A DNA stretch of 64,000 nt from Puccinia triticina (lineage: Eukaryota; Basidiomycota; Pucciniomycetes; Pucciniales; Pucciniaceae): contig NC_070563.1 in NCBI RefSeq assembly GCF_026914185.1, positions 744,001 to 808,000 on the forward strand, read 5' to 3'. Positions 1 through 11,315 of this stretch are shown one piece after another. Positions within the stretch are counted from its first letter, which is position 1, and each line of letters begins with the position of its first letter. The translations under genes were made by a program, and so were the position numbers. Below the pieces are notes generated by a model. The model had not been told where the DNA came from and did not search any database. It saw nothing but the letters and a program-made list of their open reading frames with translations.

Positions 1-527
1 GTGTATGTATTGCTGACTGGGAGGGATTTCTCACGGGCAGTGAGTATATCACAGTGGGTACCCGCCCCTCCACCCAGTACCCACCAGCAGGTACCTGGTG
101 TTGAGTTACCTGCACGTTAGTAACTGTATGCTAGTAGTGTTGTATGCTTCTACCTAGTATCTCATCTCTACTCTTATTACTGGTAGTCTCTCCTCATTGT
201 TCTCCTCACTGAAATCAATATTATCTTCTCACTCAACAACCTCTTGTGAGTATTGGAAGTCACCTGGTTCCCCTCAACACCTGGTATACCCGCCAAGCAC
301 ACCCCGGTGGGTGCGGGGTGCAGGTGCGGGTGTTGAGAATTTGGGAAATTTCAGGTGGGTACCCGCACCCGTGGTGGGTACCCGCACCCGTGGTGGGTAC
401 CCGCACCCGTGGTGGGTACCTGGGTGCAAGAGGCCATCTCTAATCATCATTTATTTTGTAATTTTTTTTCTCTGCAGTAGTCTCTCTGCCCTTTCATGAC
501 CATGACCTAGTGGTCATATTTTTACAT
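1..527. other. Gene-free left edge with a short GC-rich tandem repeat
   Basis: No convincing coding region. Positions 354-420 hold about 3.5 copies of a 19-bp unit containing GGTGGGTACCC, partly self-complementary. The small ORFs here run through this repeat and look like chance. Confidence 0.5.
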
Positions 528-1055
528 TCACTGTACAGAGTCCCGTAGATTGTAATTATCCATAAAGTTAATAAAGTTAATAATTGATGTGTTTATTGAA
601 TTCTTGATTTTCAGGCCTGCTTCATCAACATCAAATCTTTCAGCTACAGATACATTTATCCTACAAAATAAATGGATCAGATCTTCTGCTATTTGGCTGC
701 ATGTTTCAAGCCCTTCTGTCCTGGATATGGCTGCATCAAGTGCCAATCTCAAAAAATTTTGATATGTAAATTTCTTTTCCAATTCTTGGTAAGAGTGGGG
801 ATATATTCTCATTGCTGGTTCAATTGAAGGGCCAAGAATAATATGACCCAATGTCTGAATTTCTTGAGTATCTTTTACATCCTCTGTTGAGACATCATTA
901 TTGTGAGATTTTACTGGGTTTTTACTTTGAGGAAAAGATCCATAGAAATCCAAGTTTCTTAAATCCACACAAATGTGGAAACCTAGATCTAAGTTTTGGC
1001 GTATTTTGGATTTAGAAATTACAAAACAGAAGAGCACACAATTTAGATAATACAC
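528..1055 (-). CDS. Hypothetical protein or gene fragment
   Basis: An open frame of 175 codons on the minus strand with no family I recognise. The start is hydrophobic (MYYLNCVLFCF), then a polar middle, then a helical C-terminal half with acidic and Asn-rich stretches. No catalytic motif or partner gene is visible. It may be one exon of a larger gene or a repeat remnant. Composition is AT-rich like the repeats around it, so coding status is doubtful. Confidence 0.25.
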   Translation of the reverse strand: MYYLNCVLFCFVISKSKIRQNLDLGFHICVDLRNLDFYGSFPQSKNPVKSHNNDVSTEDVKDTQEIQTLGHIILGPSIEPAMRIYPHSYQELEKKFTYQNFLRLALDAAISRTEGLETCSQIAEDLIHLFCRINVSVAERFDVDEAGLKIKNSINTSIINFINFMDNYNLRDSVQ

Positions 1056-2086
1056 ACAGCTGTTGAAAATATCCCCAAAGACCCGAAGGCCCTATGGATG
1101 ACCCTCCAGCTGTGCAAGAGCAACAAGCAAAAAAGGGCCGGTTGTGAAAGACTCTGTGAAAGAGCTGTCAAGGAGGGGCCTAATCAAGCAACTAGGGGGC
1201 TTCCAGGGAGGGGGCGGACGAAACCGGAACCCCTGAGGGACACTTCTGCTTGACATGGTTCCCTCCTTATATACCCACTCAATCTTGCCACTGGGTACAA
1301 TCCAGCCGCACTTCTTGCCATGGCTATGCCTTTGCCAGCTCAATTCAACAGTACAGATAAAACCAGCCCTGCACCGTCTCCACCGCCTCGGAGTTGCCTT
1401 GTTGAACTTCACTTGCATCCCGGCGAGACAAAGAAGGCCCTGCCCAAGAGAATCTTCTCACCCCCAAATCAAAATTTTCACTGTTGCCCAGGCCACACCT
1501 CTACAACGCGACACCGCTGCCACACGCCCCCGTTTCCACGTTAAATACACGCCTCATCGCTGCCGCCCCGCCATCTCCCTCGCCAAGCTTCCACCCTTTC
1601 TGGCCAAACAGCGGTCAGGGCTGTGACGATAAAGTGATGCTCAAAATGACCCCACACACCCACTATGCAACCAGGAGAATCAAACAATCCGGGAGCTTCT
1701 GGCGGAGGGAGTTCACCGTTTGTGCGGCAGCCAACAAAAAGTGACCCTTGCCAGTAGTGAGACTGAGGTCATTCACTGTCCGTATGAGTCCGGCCGTATG
1801 GCCGATTACTCGGGCACTTTTGTGACACATTCGCCGCACAATTTTGTTGACCTGCCAGACTTGTTAAAGGCTGCGAATAGCCAAAACAAATCCTGCCATT
1901 ACTGTGACCCTGTCTAGCGGGGACCTGAGCGCCCTCGTCTCTAGCTCTAAGCTTCATAACTGGACGGCCTCAGATGCCCCAACCCATCAAATCCATGACC
2001 AAAAGACAAAAAATAGTTGGCGCGGTCAAAACGGCGGCTGAACGTACCCTCATTGATATCCCCCCCCCCAACACCCACTCCTTTCA
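1056..2086. other. No gene recognised
   Basis: Overlapping short frames on both strands at 1.1-1.9 kb are proline- and histidine-rich and contradict one another. No splice-linked protein or known family is visible. Confidence 0.4.
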
Positions 2087-3010
2087 TTGACTCTCCTCTT
2101 GATGGCCAGATGTACTGGCCATCAAGGAGAGTATGTACTTCTTTTGCTGAACGCTCTGTTCCAGTCATTGAGGGGAGTACACTCCCCTCGATACCGGAAC
2201 AATCCAGTTCTCAATGAATGCTCTTTTCCGGTCATCAAGGGGAGTACACTCCTCTCAATGACCGGAACAATGCGGCCATTGAGGGGAGTACACTCCTCTC
2301 GATGACTGGAACAATCCAGTCTTTGAGGGGAGTACACTCCTTTTGATGACCGGAAAAATCCGGTTCTCAATGAACGCTCTGTTCCGGTCATGAAGGGGAG
2401 TACCCTCCTCTCGATGACCGGAACAATGCAGCCATCAAGGGGAGTACACTCCTCTCGATGACTGGAACAGTCCAGTCTTCGAGGGGAGTACACTCCTCTC
2501 AATGACTGGAACAATCCAGTCTTTGAGGGGAGTACACTCCTCTCAATGACCGGAACAATGCGGCCATCGAGGTGAGTACACCTCAATGACTGGAACAATC
2601 CAGTCTTCGAGGGGAGTACACTCCTCTCGATGACTGGAACAATCCAGTCTTCGAGGGGAGTACACTCCTCTTGATGACCGGAACAATCCAGTCTTCGAGG
2701 GGAGTACACTCCTCTCAATGACCGGAACAATGCGGCCATTGAGGTGAGTACACTCCTCTCGATGACCGGAGCAATCCAGTCTTTGAGGGGAGTGAACTCC
2801 TCTCAATGACCGGAACAATGCGGCCATCAAGGGGAGTACACTCCTCTCAATGACAGGAACAATCCACAGTCATTGAGGGGAGGATGTACTTCTCTTGATA
2901 AAAGCTCTGTTCCGGTCATCAAGGGGAGCACACTCCCCTTGATAACCGGAACAGAGCGGCCATCAAGGGGAGTGCTTACTCCTCCTGATGACCAGAACAA
3001 ACCGATGTAC
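2087..3010. repeat. Palindromic minisatellite, about 55-60 bp unit
   Basis: About 15 degenerate copies of a unit containing GGGGAGTACACTCC and CTCAATGACCGGAACAATG. The core is self-complementary (GAGG..AGTACACTCCTC), so each unit can fold and arrays read similarly on both strands. That explains the long repetitive minus-strand frame here. The array decays towards 3.2 kb. A related motif recurs at 63.1 kb. Confidence 0.9.
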
Positions 3011-3279
3011 TCTTGATGACCGGTTTGCTCCGTTCATTGAGAGGAGTAAAAACTGCACCAATGTCCAAAAAAAATTGGCCATTGAGGTGAGTTTGTACTT
3101 CTCTCCATGTCCAGAAGAAACTAGCATGCTCCTCTCAATGCCCGCAACAGAGTGGCCATTTATAACGTGGTTAGTGGCTGTTACAACTTTCCAGCCAACA
3201 CAAGAGCTGGTCCATCTTGATGGCAGGCTTGTTTTGGCCATCAAGAGGCAAGTACTGCTCCCCCTTGATGTGATGTCTG

Positions 3280-4207
3280 TTCATTGGGGGAGTGGTTGGG
3301 TGTCAAGTGTGATTACTTGTAGTTGATGAAAGTCACTATGGTCATCAAGAAGCTGCATGGTGCAGTCAACATCAATTACTGTAGTGTTTGCATGCTGTGT
3401 GGACCTGCTGTTGTTATTTCCCCTGCAGGCTGTCATCCAAACTTCAAATGGTGCCCTGTTGCACAGGTACCCAAACTCTTTTCCTGCTTTAAGACCTAAA
3501 CTCCATGGTACATGGTTATTGGCCCAAAGTCTTGAAGTGAGATCATGTGGTTTCAAGCATGACTCTTGCAAACACATGATGATATTTTAAGTTCCTAAAA
3601 AGTAATGGTTTATCTATTTCCACTTATTGGATGTTTTGTGTGCTTGTTATAAATCTTTGGACTCACGATTTTCTGCATGGTTCAGTTGTGCATGTGTGAG
3701 TTTGAAAATTTTCCAGATGTAAGACAAAAAATAATGCTGCAAAATGTGTGCTGTGAACGTGGCAGCCAACAACCTACTTATTCACTTTATGACCTCAGCA
3801 CCTGAAGCTCTGTCGCTGACCAAGCTAATTTAGCTGGAAAATTATTGATTTTCCAAAAACAACAGACAGCACTCCAGTACATACAAAAACCAGCAGCATT
3901 CATAATCACTAGATTTGAACTGTCCTAATAAAAAAAAGAGTGGGACATCTACACCAATGGCATTAGTGTGTCCTAAAGTAGCAAAATTCTGATCTGACTT
4001 TGTAGTGTAGCAAATTTCTGCTTGATCTGTGCTAGCACTACATGAACAGGCCACAAAATAACAATAGCTCCCACTAAGCTGTGCTGTAGAGTTATTCAGT
4101 GGTTTTTCATCACTAAAGGTGCTTGAGAGTACCACAAAGCAGCTTAGAAGCTCTAACACTACAGACTCACAGGTGGCTATGCTATCACTACATGCCCCTG
4201 TAGTCAA
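3280..4207. other. No gene recognised
   Basis: AT-rich DNA. A 122-codon minus frame at 3842-4210 is cysteine- and serine-rich without a recognisable domain and runs into the fold-back element, so it is not called. Confidence 0.4.
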
Positions 4208-4611
4208 CAATGGGAGGTTACGCTACCCGTAACGGTAGCGTAACAAAAACGTAACGGAATCCTTGCCGTTATTGTTACCATGACGGCGGCAAAGCTTCCA
4301 TTACGTTTTCTTTAATTTTCTTCCCTCTCTTCCTAGCCTTGTTACGTTATCCCTTGCAATTATAGGAGGATAACCTGCGCAAAAAAGGGGGGTTTTCCCC
4401 CTTTTATGGCATTTTTACCTCTGATAACGCGGTTAACGTGTTATCTCCGTTATTTTTCCGGGTATTGAGGGTGAAAACACCCTCTGTTACGTTACCCACC
4501 TGCCCAAGGAGCAATGTTGCTAGATAACGGTAACGCATTATCTGGTAACGGTGGGAAGTTATGTTACAAAAATCCCTCTGGATATCGTAACGTATGTAAC
4601 TTCCCATTGTT
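4208..4611. repeat. Fold-back (MITE-like) element of ~400 bp
   Basis: The ends are inverted: CAATGGGAGGTTACG on the left and TGTAACTTCCCATTG on the right. The interior repeats GTAACGG/CCGTTAC motifs on both strands, so the whole block folds on itself. No ORF of note. Target-site duplication not clear. Confidence 0.7.
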
Positions 4612-4868
4612 GCCTGTAGCATATTGTGGTGTAGAGACCCAGTGGTGATACAATAAAAGATTCCAGATATTTGTGTGTTTGACTAGGAAATAAAATCCAG
4701 GTGTATTGTCTTTTTTATTGGATCAAGTACACCCATGTCAAGTTCTTGTGTATTGGCAAATCAATACAATACCAATAATTGGTCCAATATCTTGTTGTGT
4801 TGTGTCAGTTTTACAATTGAGTGTAGCAACTGATCCTAGGATTTGCAGCGGCGAAGCCACCTTGGCCT

Positions 4869-5846
4869 CTAGTAATAAATGAGTTCAGGAATATCCAGTT
4901 TTTGAAACTTATAATTAATGAATGATTCATCTCCACCTAGCTCTTTGACTTTATTTCCCACATGAGTTAATAGAAGATCATGAGCTTTCATCAATTTTTG
5001 AAAATCTTTTCCAAATTTATCTAGTGCTTCAGGATTATTTTGTGCTATTCCACTGTTGAAAAACCTTCCTCCATGATGAGCAAGATTGATCCTCAGGTCT
5101 TTGAGTTCCTTTACTAGAGCTAATACTTTGGCTTTCCATTATGTATACATTTTGGTTTGTGATTTGTTGAAAATCAAACATAATGTGAACAAGACAGACA
5201 AGATCAATTTTTGCACTTCTGGCTTACATGACTTTTTGATTTCATCTGGGTGTGGTTCTTCTTCATACCTCTTAAAAGTAACTTCAGCAGACTTCCAGGC
5301 TGTAATTTCCAAATAACAGTAACTATCAACTATTTCAAACAAATTCTTCCTAGAACATATGAAGTAGATCAAGGAAAACAAATACCTTCAATTGCTTCAA
5401 AATATTCTTTTTTATTCAAGCCTTTTTTAAAGAATGCCATGAAGTTGTTGGCTATTATTTTCTTATATTGTGCATGGGTGGGAATATTCTGTGTTTCTGA
5501 TGATCCTATGATTCCTTCATTGAAGTTTGGCTCATATTTACCTTGAATTTCCTCCAGAAATTCAGCATCCATCTTAGCAAGGACACAAGATGGATTTGTC
5601 ACAGATTTTACAATGACATTTCCACACAAAGAATCTGTTTCCAATCCTATAAGTTGAATGTGTTTTTGAAAAAGCTTTAGTCACTTTAAGATCAATCTTT
5701 GGTTTCTTGCAGGACAGCTACATGAAACCACCTTCTTGGATTGAATTTGCAGAAGGAATAGCTTCAAGTGGAGGCAAACTATGAGCTGCTTTCAAGAAAC
5801 ATAGAGCCACTAAAACTATTATTTGCAATTGAGATAAAGGAGACAT
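4869..5846 (-). CDS. Candidate secreted protein, multi-exon, possibly decayed
   Basis: From an ATG at 5846 the minus strand encodes a short polar start, a hydrophobic run (QLQIIVLVALCFLKAAHS) and a proline-containing cleavage-like site: a good signal peptide. Downstream segments (5369-5600, 5139-5350 and 4869-5110) encode a lysine/glutamate-rich helical polypeptide ending DIPELIYY. The segments are in different frames, and I could not find canonical splice pairs joining all of them; an in-frame TAG follows shortly after the signal peptide. No known domain. In a rust fungus this would be a candidate effector, but that is only inference from the leader. It may be a pseudogene. Confidence 0.35.
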
Positions 5847-5899
5847 GGAAAAAATTGTTCAAAAACTGCAGCTGATGTGATTGAATGTTGATCCTTGAA

Positions 5900-7170
5900 A
5901 GGAAGGGGGGGATCAAAGCATAAAAGTTAAAACCCTTGCTGGAGCAAGGCCTGACACAAATTTTAAACTTGCATATTCATTGAGACAAGTACCGCTGGAG
6001 ATGAATGCTTTGTATTTACAGAACTTGCCAGATGAGAACCCAAATTGTCTGGTATTTCATCATACATCATCTGTAATTTCAAAAAGCTGAAACATAACTT
6101 GCAGCTCTTACAAAAAAGATTGAATCAAAACCCAATCAATACTCTAGGGTTGATGCTTGTTATGTTCTAGTCTGTGCAGAGAAAGATAAAGTCTGGGGTT
6201 CTGGATCCTAAGATGATAGATTGCAGGATGAAGAGAGAGTCTATAATCCGGATCTTCAGCCTCTCAAACCTTCAGAGTGTGGTCTGTGACATTTACATGT
6301 ACCAACATATGAGAGCCTGCGCTGCAGAGCCCGTGTTACAGTTCATAACAACTGGCACCAAGTACATACATTCCTCAACAGTATTGACTCTGGGCCATCA
6401 AGAATTTTGATTGAGGTAGAAAGGTTGCATGGGCTGTAGCTGGCCAACTGTTAATTTCTACCTCCAACATAAGCATTTTGATTAATACTCTTGATCAAAA
6501 ATGATTGGTCCCTTGTAGCCCTGACATGAAGATGGGCAGTGGCTTGAGTAGGAGCAGGGGTCAAAAGGTTCAGAATATGAAGCTGGTTTATGCTGAAGTT
6601 TGCTACCTAGATGATCCGCTGGAGGAAAATAGTGGTTCTGGGATGAGATTTAGGCTTGGGTCTCATCTTGAACCTATCAAGAAGAAATTTGGAAAAAAGA
6701 TGAAAGATATGGGATCTGCTCAAACACTTTATTGATAGATTAGCCTCTGACACAGTGCACAATTCCCAGACTTGGAATGAAACAGCACACTGATCACTAG
6801 GTTCAACCTTTTTAATATGGGTGAATGAGCTATCATTACCATCATCATCATTTTCAGGAACTGGAGAACGCAGAAGATATTTGAAGACTTTCCAAGTCTT
6901 GACTGTAATGGCAAAACAAGCTGACTTTTCTGATGATCAAGCCCTAGATTTTGCCCAATAGCGCCATCTGAAGGTCCCCATAATTATGGTGTACATTGCT
7001 AGGCAATAGAATTCCTTCTGGGGGGAGAGGGGTGAGGGAGTTGGCGGCAATGTTGAGTTGGTTTAAGGTGTGGCCAAGTTCCAAGGTGTCTGTGACCTTT
7101 GGCTTGAGGGAGGCAATGGTGAAACAGTACAGTACATGTATTGGTATTTTTTTGAGTCCAATACACTGTA
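5900..7170. other. No gene recognised
   Basis: AT-rich. Short frames at 6174-6410 and 6505-6735 have no recognisable domain, no splice partners and no supporting neighbours. Confidence 0.4.
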
Positions 7171-8690
7171 TTGCTAAAAAGCATTTTGGGAGTCGATTTA
7201 TTAATTCCCCACTTGAGGATGGGAGTCAATACATTAATTTAACAAAAAATGACGGAATATACAAAAAAAATTATATCTTGTCACTGTTGTACCCAAAAGC
7301 CCTAAACTTTTTACAGCAATATAGATACACGCTTTGGAGAATATTGTGAGCTTCACGGCATTAGTACTCCTCAGGGAGACCCTGTGTAGCCGGGGGGCGT
7401 ATTTGGCAGATTTCCTACCAAGGCAAACCCCCAAAACCTTATCTACAGTGCTCCAAACGGCCCCAAATTATTTTAGCTATAAAAATACACTCTTTAGAGA
7501 ATATTTTGAGCTTCAATCTACGGTACTGCAAACAGCCCCAAAGTTTCTTAGCTATAAGATTACACTCTTTAAAACATATTTTAAGCCTCAAGGCATTAGT
7601 ACTCCTCAAGGAGACCCTGTGTAGCTGGGGGGCGGATTTGGCAGATTTCCTACTAAGGCAAACCCCCGAAACCTTATCTACAGTGCTCCAAACAGCCCCA
7701 AATTTTTTTGGCTACAAGAATACACTCTTTAGAGAATATTTTGATCTTCACGGCATTAGTACTCCTCAGGGAGACCCTGTGTAGCTGGGGGGCGGATTTG
7801 GCAGATTTCCTACTAAGGCAAACCCCCAAAACCTTATCTACGGTGCTCCAAACGGCCCCAAATTTTTTCTGCTATAAGAATACACTCTCTATAAAGCATT
7901 ATAAGCTCCAAGGAGGTATTATACATCAGGCACACCTTCTATTGACCGTGGTGTAGCGTAGCGCAGCGCAAATGCGCTATTTTTTAGCGTAGCATGAGCG
8001 CAATTGCACGCATCTGCGCTAAAGCTACGCGCACAGGGTTAAAATCTAATTTAGCTTATAGTGTAGTGTTAGCGCAGATACCTGTGATTGCCCTAATGCT
8101 ACACAAAAAAATAGTACATTTGCGCTGCGCTACGCTACACCACGGTCAATAGAAGGTGTGCCTGATGTTTAATACCTCCTTGGAGCTTATAATTTTTTCT
8201 AGAGAGTTTATTCTTGTAGCAGAAAAAATTTGGGGCCGTTTGGAGCACCGTAGATAAGGTTTCGGGGGTTTGCCTTAGTAGGAAATCTGCCAAATCCGCC
8301 CCCCGGCTACACAGGGTCTCCCTGAGGAGTACTAATGCCGTGAGGCTTAACATATGTTTTAAAGAGTGTAATCTTATAGCTAAGAAACTTTGGGGCTGTT
8401 TGGAGTACCGTAGATAAGGTTTTGGGGGTTTGCCTTAGTAGGAAATCCGCCAAATCTGCCCCCGGCTACACAGGGTCTCCCTGAGGAGTACTAATGCCGT
8501 GAAGCTCAAATATTCTCTAAAGAGTGTATTCATATTGCTGTAAAACATTTAGGGCTTTTGGGTACAACAGTGACAAGGTATAATTTTTTTTGTATATTCC
8601 GTCATTTTTTGTTGAATTAATGTATTGACTCCCATCCTTGAGAGGGGAATTAATAAATCGACTCCCAAAATGCTTTTGGGGCCGCGCGAG
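7170..8690. repeat. Large palindrome (fold-back element) with tandem repeats in its arms
   Basis: The left arm starts with GCATTTTGGGAGTCGATTTA near 7182. The right arm ends with its complement near 8673. Both arms contain repeats of a ~170-200 bp unit (GGAGACCCTGTGTAGC, GGATTTGGCAGATTTCC, AACCTTATCTAC): about 3.5 copies left and 2 right. The centre (7955-8140) is a second palindrome rich in GCGCA/TGCGC and TAGCGTAGC. The mirrored proteins predicted on opposite strands are repeat artefacts, not genes. Confidence 0.9.
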
Positions 8691-9294
8691 GTCGCGCGGA
8701 CCCGGGGGAGATGTCCCAAGACGTCCCAAGACGGTCCGCGTGACGTAAACAACGTTTGGGAGTCAATCTATTAATTCCTGGGAGTCAATTTTTCAACTCC
8801 CTCTTTTTTCATTCTGATGGCATTCCTGATGTACAGGAGCCATACAGGCTTTCAGGCTGAAATCAGTGGTCCAAAAGCTGGCTGCAAGCTTTTCTGACAT
8901 TGCTGTATCCCCATCAGATTGCGCAGCTGCTGGCCCAATGAGGCTAACAAGCGGGTTTGGAACACCAACAGGTGCACCTTTCTGGCTCCAGTTTCTTTGG
9001 CTGCTAGAAAATTCTTGGCTGATGGCACCATGATATTGGCCCCAACTGTCCTCCAAGGTTCTTCTGTCCGGCCTTGAAACGCAGTGGCAAGTAGACCTAC
9101 ATACATCAAGCAAGTCAGCACATTGTCAAGTTCAGTTTGTACTCATTTCCTGAGCACTCAAGAAAAGATACTGACTTACCAGCTGTTTCCCTTGACATGG
9201 TATGAAATTCTAAGATGTTGATGTATTCCTTTTGTTATTTTTTGTGAAGAACTGTTTTTAATCCTTGTGGGAAATTATTAGTTTGGCAAGTTCC
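8691..9294. other. No gene recognised
   Basis: Two overlapping minus-strand frames (8793-9121) of ~90-106 codons show no known domain and no clear exon partners. Confidence 0.35.
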
Positions 9295-10632
9295 TGTGGT
9301 GTTGAATGTAAGAATATGAAGGGGGATGGACGATAGGAATGCAGCCCAACCTGCTGAGAAGGACGTCTAATCAGCGGAGCTTGCATTTGGCCGCAAGCAA
9401 TTCAAGTGCTTCTTCATGCAATCTGGTCCAAGTTCAACCTGCACCGGTGTGGTAGACGGAAAAGTGAAAAATCAAAAGTTTTTTCTCATACATATATTTA
9501 CTCACCCTAGGCCTCATGATACCACCAAATAGACCTCATAAATGGATTCTACGGCCAATTTTACCCCTAGTCACCACTGGAAGCGTCACTGGAACCCCGC
9601 AGGATTGGAAGTTACACCCTCTTGGACCCTCATGGACACGGCCAGCCTCAGTCATTAACCTGTCACACCCCTCAAGTCACCTTTCCCAGGTATATGCATA
9701 CTCAGCCCCAGCCAAACACATACTCTTTGCTATCCCTCTTATCTCCACTGCATATGCAGGGGACCAACCCCATTTCTTCTGTATTTGACATGTCCCCGCT
9801 TCATTTATGCACCCCTTGCAGCTGCATGCAGTCTTCTGACCCCATTTCTGCACTCCTTGCATTAGTCTGACACCACTCATGCACCCCTTGCATGAAGTAC
9901 CTCTGTATTTGACATGTCCCCGCCTTGTTTATGCACTCCTTGCATAGTATGACCTCATCTTTCATTTCTCACCCCACTTTTTGCCTGTATTTAGTATCTT
10001 CTGACACCACTTGTATGCAGACCACCAGCTAAAATCCCTCATCCAGGGTCCCCCTTGTAGCTAAAATCCCTCACATTTGTCTATATAAGGAGCTCTCTCC
10101 CCCAGTTGTTTTCCCCTCAGTTCAGTACCCACCAGTTATACAGATATCACCCATTAGCCAATATCATCACCCTTACACTTTTTCATAACATACCATATTA
10201 ACCCTCTCATCTGCAATAACCACTGAGCTCACTCTCATATTCTCATACTCTCATATCACTGGTTGCATATCACGCACCTGTCACGAGTTACCCAGTTCTT
10301 GGTTCAACTCCCAACTGAGACATATACCCTTCTCAGTCTAGACATTCTTCTCAACTCTTTATATCACCCGCTCGAGGACCTGTGTTCAACCCCCACCGGA
10401 AACATCAAGTCAACTTGCACCCTTTCCATCATCACCAACCCTCTCAACTCTCACATACCTGTCATTGAACAACTTCATCTGGAACTAGACCAGACCTATC
10501 ACTTGATTAAAACTTGCCAAACCTAGCTTGGTGGGTCTTGTTATCTGATAGTATAGAAGGGCAGAGTTTGTACCTCCATCATCCCCTTCTCCATTCAGCA
10601 AAAGGGTTTCACAACCACTTTTGAGTCTTACA
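9295..10632 (+). mobile_element. LTR-like sequence, plus orientation (probable solo LTR)
   Basis: Starts TGTGGTGTTG and ends CACTTTTGAGTCTTACA. The interior carries AGCTAAAATCCCTCA, a TATA-like TCTATATAAGG at ~10079-10090 and a CCAAACCTAGCTTGGTGGG block. Equivalent blocks occur in the same order, on the opposite strand, in the 38112-39265 element, so the two are members of one LTR family. No internal coding domain flanks it. A target-site duplication is not evident, so the exact ends are approximate. Confidence 0.6.
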
Positions 10633-10685
10633 CCGGTTCCATTGGAATCAAGTGCAATATAGCTGACCTGATACATTATCCACAA

Positions 10686-10867
10686 TAGGGGGTTTCAAAC
10701 ATGGTGCAGGTCCCAGTTCAGGAACCCCAATTCAGGAAAACAAACTTCCTACAAAATGAATTTTCAAATTGTTTCTGTATGTTTTTTGGGTAAAATTGGG
10801 TGGGTGCCCTGATTTTGTGAATTGGGGGTTCCTGAAACAGGACCTGCACCATGTTTGAAACCCCCTA
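10686..10867. mobile_element. Small TIR transposon (MITE) with TA target duplication
   Basis: TA at 10686-10687 and at 10866-10867 bracket perfect inverted ends beginning GGGGGTTTCAAACATGG and continuing through GTGCAGGTCC. The internal ~120 bp is non-coding. The TA duplication and size are typical of non-autonomous Tc1/mariner-superfamily elements. Confidence 0.8.
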
Positions 10868-10916
10868 TTGACAAAAGGCTTACATAGCAAATGCCACACT
10901 ACAACATTTATGGTGT

Positions 10917-11081
10917 TCAAAGTTGGTTTGCATAATTTTATGCATGCATAAATCATAAAATCATAAAATCTTTTTTGCAGGGGATATGACTGTCTGATTA
11001 TGTAATACAAAATTACATCACCAAAACATTTTTATGATTTTATGATTTATGCATGCATAAAATTATGCAAGCCAACTTTGA
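10917..11081. repeat. AT-rich fold-back element
   Basis: Inverted arms: TTCAAAGTTGG..TTGCATAATTTTATGCATGC on the left and the complement, GCATGCATAAAATTATGCAA..CCAACTTTGAA, on the right. The spacer is about 60 bp. Non-coding. It lies just 50 bp from the preceding MITE. Confidence 0.75.
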
Positions 11082-11315
11082 AGATGTAGAAATGAGAAGA
11101 TGACAGTCTCTCTTGTTTACTTATTATGATGTCAATAAAGGGCTTCAAAACATATTGTCCTTTCTATTCAAGAGATTTGAAGTATCCAAAAATGATGATA
11201 GGAATCACGAGAACGGAGGGTGAGAATGTGGTCGTGGATGCCTTGTGGATGAGCAGAAATGCAGATGGATGGATCAGACTTGATAAGCTAATTGATGCCA
11301 ATGACCATACTAGCC

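Noticed and set aside
2122..2739. Long minus-strand frame of ~205 codons
   Set aside because: It is the translation of the palindromic minisatellite; the same repeats give frames on both strands.
7334..8353. Several similar 70-96 aa frames on both strands
   Set aside because: Products of the tandem units in the palindrome arms, all ending inside the repeat; no start context or known domain.
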